DNA of 52,667 bases. Source: Nostoc sp. T09 (lineage in GTDB: Bacteria > Cyanobacteriota > Cyanobacteriia > Cyanobacteriales > Nostocaceae). The stretch lies in contig NZ_MTAV01000038.1 in assembly GCF_002154695.1 (NCBI RefSeq), positions 1 through 52,667 of the forward strand, written 5' to 3'. The notes beneath the pieces were generated by a model, which was not told where the DNA came from, did not search any database, and saw nothing but the letters and a program-made list of their open reading frames with translations. A program made the position numbers and the translations under genes. This document shows positions 51,850 to 52,667 of this stretch, one piece after another. Numbering within the stretch: the first letter of the stretch is position 1; each line of letters opens with the position of its first letter.

Positions 51850-51963
51850 AATTTCCCCTGAGCCAATAATATGTAAATCATCGAAAACGCTTGTAAAATC
51901 TGGCTCATATAGTTAAGGGAATTTGTTAAGCTTGGGGAATCCCCGAACTTTGTTTAACTGAAT
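51850..51963. repeat. 114-bp direct repeat, copy 2
   Basis: Same length and orientation as copy 1. The stem is TGAGCCA (51859-51865)/TGGCTCA (51901-51907): relative to copy 1 both sides changed (A to G, T to C), so pairing is kept. It lies 79 bp upstream of the CPCC-gene ATG. The rest of 51771-52246 is AT-rich with no gene I can support. Confidence 0.8.
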
Positions 51964-52246
51964 TAATCATATTATCTTAACTTTTTGCTAACAAAATATT
52001 TACTATTAATATTTTAAGACTATGGTAAGTTCTGCTATGTAATAAATACTTTCTTCTATTACCTACTTGTTAGAAAAATCTTTGTGTGTATAGAACAAAA
52101 GGTCTATCAAAGTAGAACTTATTTATTATTCAATAGCCACAAAGTTGCAGAAATACACAAAAAACTCTGCTTGTTATTTTGTTTTGGTGGTTCGTTGTAG
52201 AGCGATTCACTAATTCTTTTTAGCTTCAATAAAACTCATAAACTTT

Positions 52247-52556
52247 ATGCAATCCCAACCTCCAGTTAAGTTCAACCGTCGCCAGTTTTTGCTCAGTTCC
52301 GCCCTCACAGGTGGCAGCATAATAGCTAGCAATCTGTTATCACAATCAAGAGTTTTCGCCCAAGCTACCTGCTATCATTACATCGGAAAAAATGCGTCCT
52401 GGCATACCCTATGGCATAGCCTGCGGGGATATCAGCAATGATAGCGCCCTGATTTGGAGTCGAAGCGATCGCCCTGCACGCATGATTGTAGAATACTCTA
52501 CCAACGAATCTTTCCAACGTGGGCAGCGTGTTTTTGGGGCAAATACTTTAGAATAA
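52247..52556 (+). pseudogene. Second PhoD-type phosphatase gene, frameshifted and truncated
   Basis: The start encodes a Tat signal (FNRRQFLLSSALTGGSIIAS, then NLLSQSRVFAQA). After about residue 46 (near 52385-52390, an A-run) the frame must shift: another frame gives KMRPGIPYGIACGDISNDSA, LIWSRSDRPARMIVEYSTNE, SFQRGQRVFGANTLE and a stop at 52554. GDxxxDSAxIWSRSDRPARMIVE is the PhoD N-terminal domain. The catalytic part is missing. The short in-frame ORF 52247-52441 is thus a fragment, not a gene. A sequencing error in the A-run would repair the shift but not the second stop. Confidence 0.75.
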
Positions 52557-52667
52557 CGTCAGTTCGGGTTAATGTTTGGGCGCTTAACCCCCAGAGTTTG
52601 CAGGGCCGTTTCATTCGTAATGGTATGTATTTTGTCAATATGAATGGCGATAAATATCAGGGCAAAA
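52445..52667 (+). other. Open frame running off the window end, unassigned
   Basis: After the PhoD-like frame ends, another frame remains open to the window edge and reads VRVNVWALNPQSLQGRFIRN, then GMYFVNMNGDKYQGK. The part from about 52560 looks like coding sequence but not like PhoD. It suggests that a different gene is joined to the PhoD remnant. Identity is unknown. Confidence 0.25.

Noticed and set aside
50941-51963. Integron attC sites flanking a cassette
   Set aside because: Only copy 2 contains a GTTRRRY-like core, the matching RYYYAAC is absent, and no integrase gene is visible.
1-52667. tRNA or rRNA genes
   Set aside because: I looked for T-loop (GGTTCRANTCC) and anticodon-stem patterns in spacers and found no convincing cloverleaf; a covariance search (tRNAscan-SE) would decide.

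Overview
The window comes from a filamentous, heterocyst-forming type of cyanobacterium (Nostocales, Nostoc-like). GCGATCGC octamers (HIP1) occur throughout in both coding and spacer DNA. The genes include a RpaA-type circadian output regulator, a HetI-type phosphopantetheinyl transferase, a probable lumenal pentapeptide protein and a CbiG-type cobalamin protein. The spacers carry many dispersed palindromic repeats. I recognised no rRNA, tRNA, CRISPR array or intact transposase.

Region 1 (1-4107) is a conflict-type cluster: the C-terminal end of a STAND/NACHT-like NTPase, a 14-repeat WD40 protein overlapping it by 8 bp, and a second paralogous NTPase 2 bp further on. Region 2 (4273-9546) is mostly housekeeping: a TspO-like membrane protein, hetI, an alpha/beta hydrolase, rpaA and a fused sterol desaturase/short-chain dehydrogenase. 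Region 3 (9842-16773) is the most unusual part. A membrane pentapeptide-repeat protein is divergent from a cytosolic trypsin-like protease with LamG and peptidoglycan-binding modules, and a caspase-fold protease follows. The membrane protein and the caspase share a short Gly/Asn/Ser-rich motif (ISGS-x-ITNL-x-GSGQI-x-Y-x-EA), which looks like an amyloid-type or homotypic signalling motif. I infer a receptor/effector proteolytic system.

Region 4 (16849-31186) contains a His-rich lipoprotein, a proline-rich micro-protein, ychF, a secreted protein, a DUF488 pair, a decayed P-type ATPase fragment, a MASE1 hybrid histidine kinase coupled to a GNAT enzyme, a palindromic MITE-like element next to a 21-bp minisatellite, an MDR oxidoreductase, a monooxygenase pseudogene with one stop, a SLOG-like protein, a PLP decarboxylase and a DUF2059 protein. 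Region 5 (31336-48233) has dus, a SnoaL-like protein, an Rpn/DUF2887 nuclease, a GH13 enzyme, a CoA-binding protein, an O-methyltransferase, a CbiG C-terminal protein, a holin-like protein, a peptidoglycan-binding protein, an active/inactive M16 peptidase pair, a pentapeptide gene coupled to purK, and a Tat-exported PhoD phosphatase with structured leader DNA.

Region 6 (48334-52667) has a membrane GTPase, a small conserved protein and a CPCC-type cysteine-rich protein. Two 114-bp direct repeats flank the CPCC gene and show a compensatory base change in a predicted stem. The window ends in a frameshifted second PhoD gene. The sequence motifs are read directly. Family names rest on recognised motifs, not on database searches. 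The links between neighbouring genes are inference.
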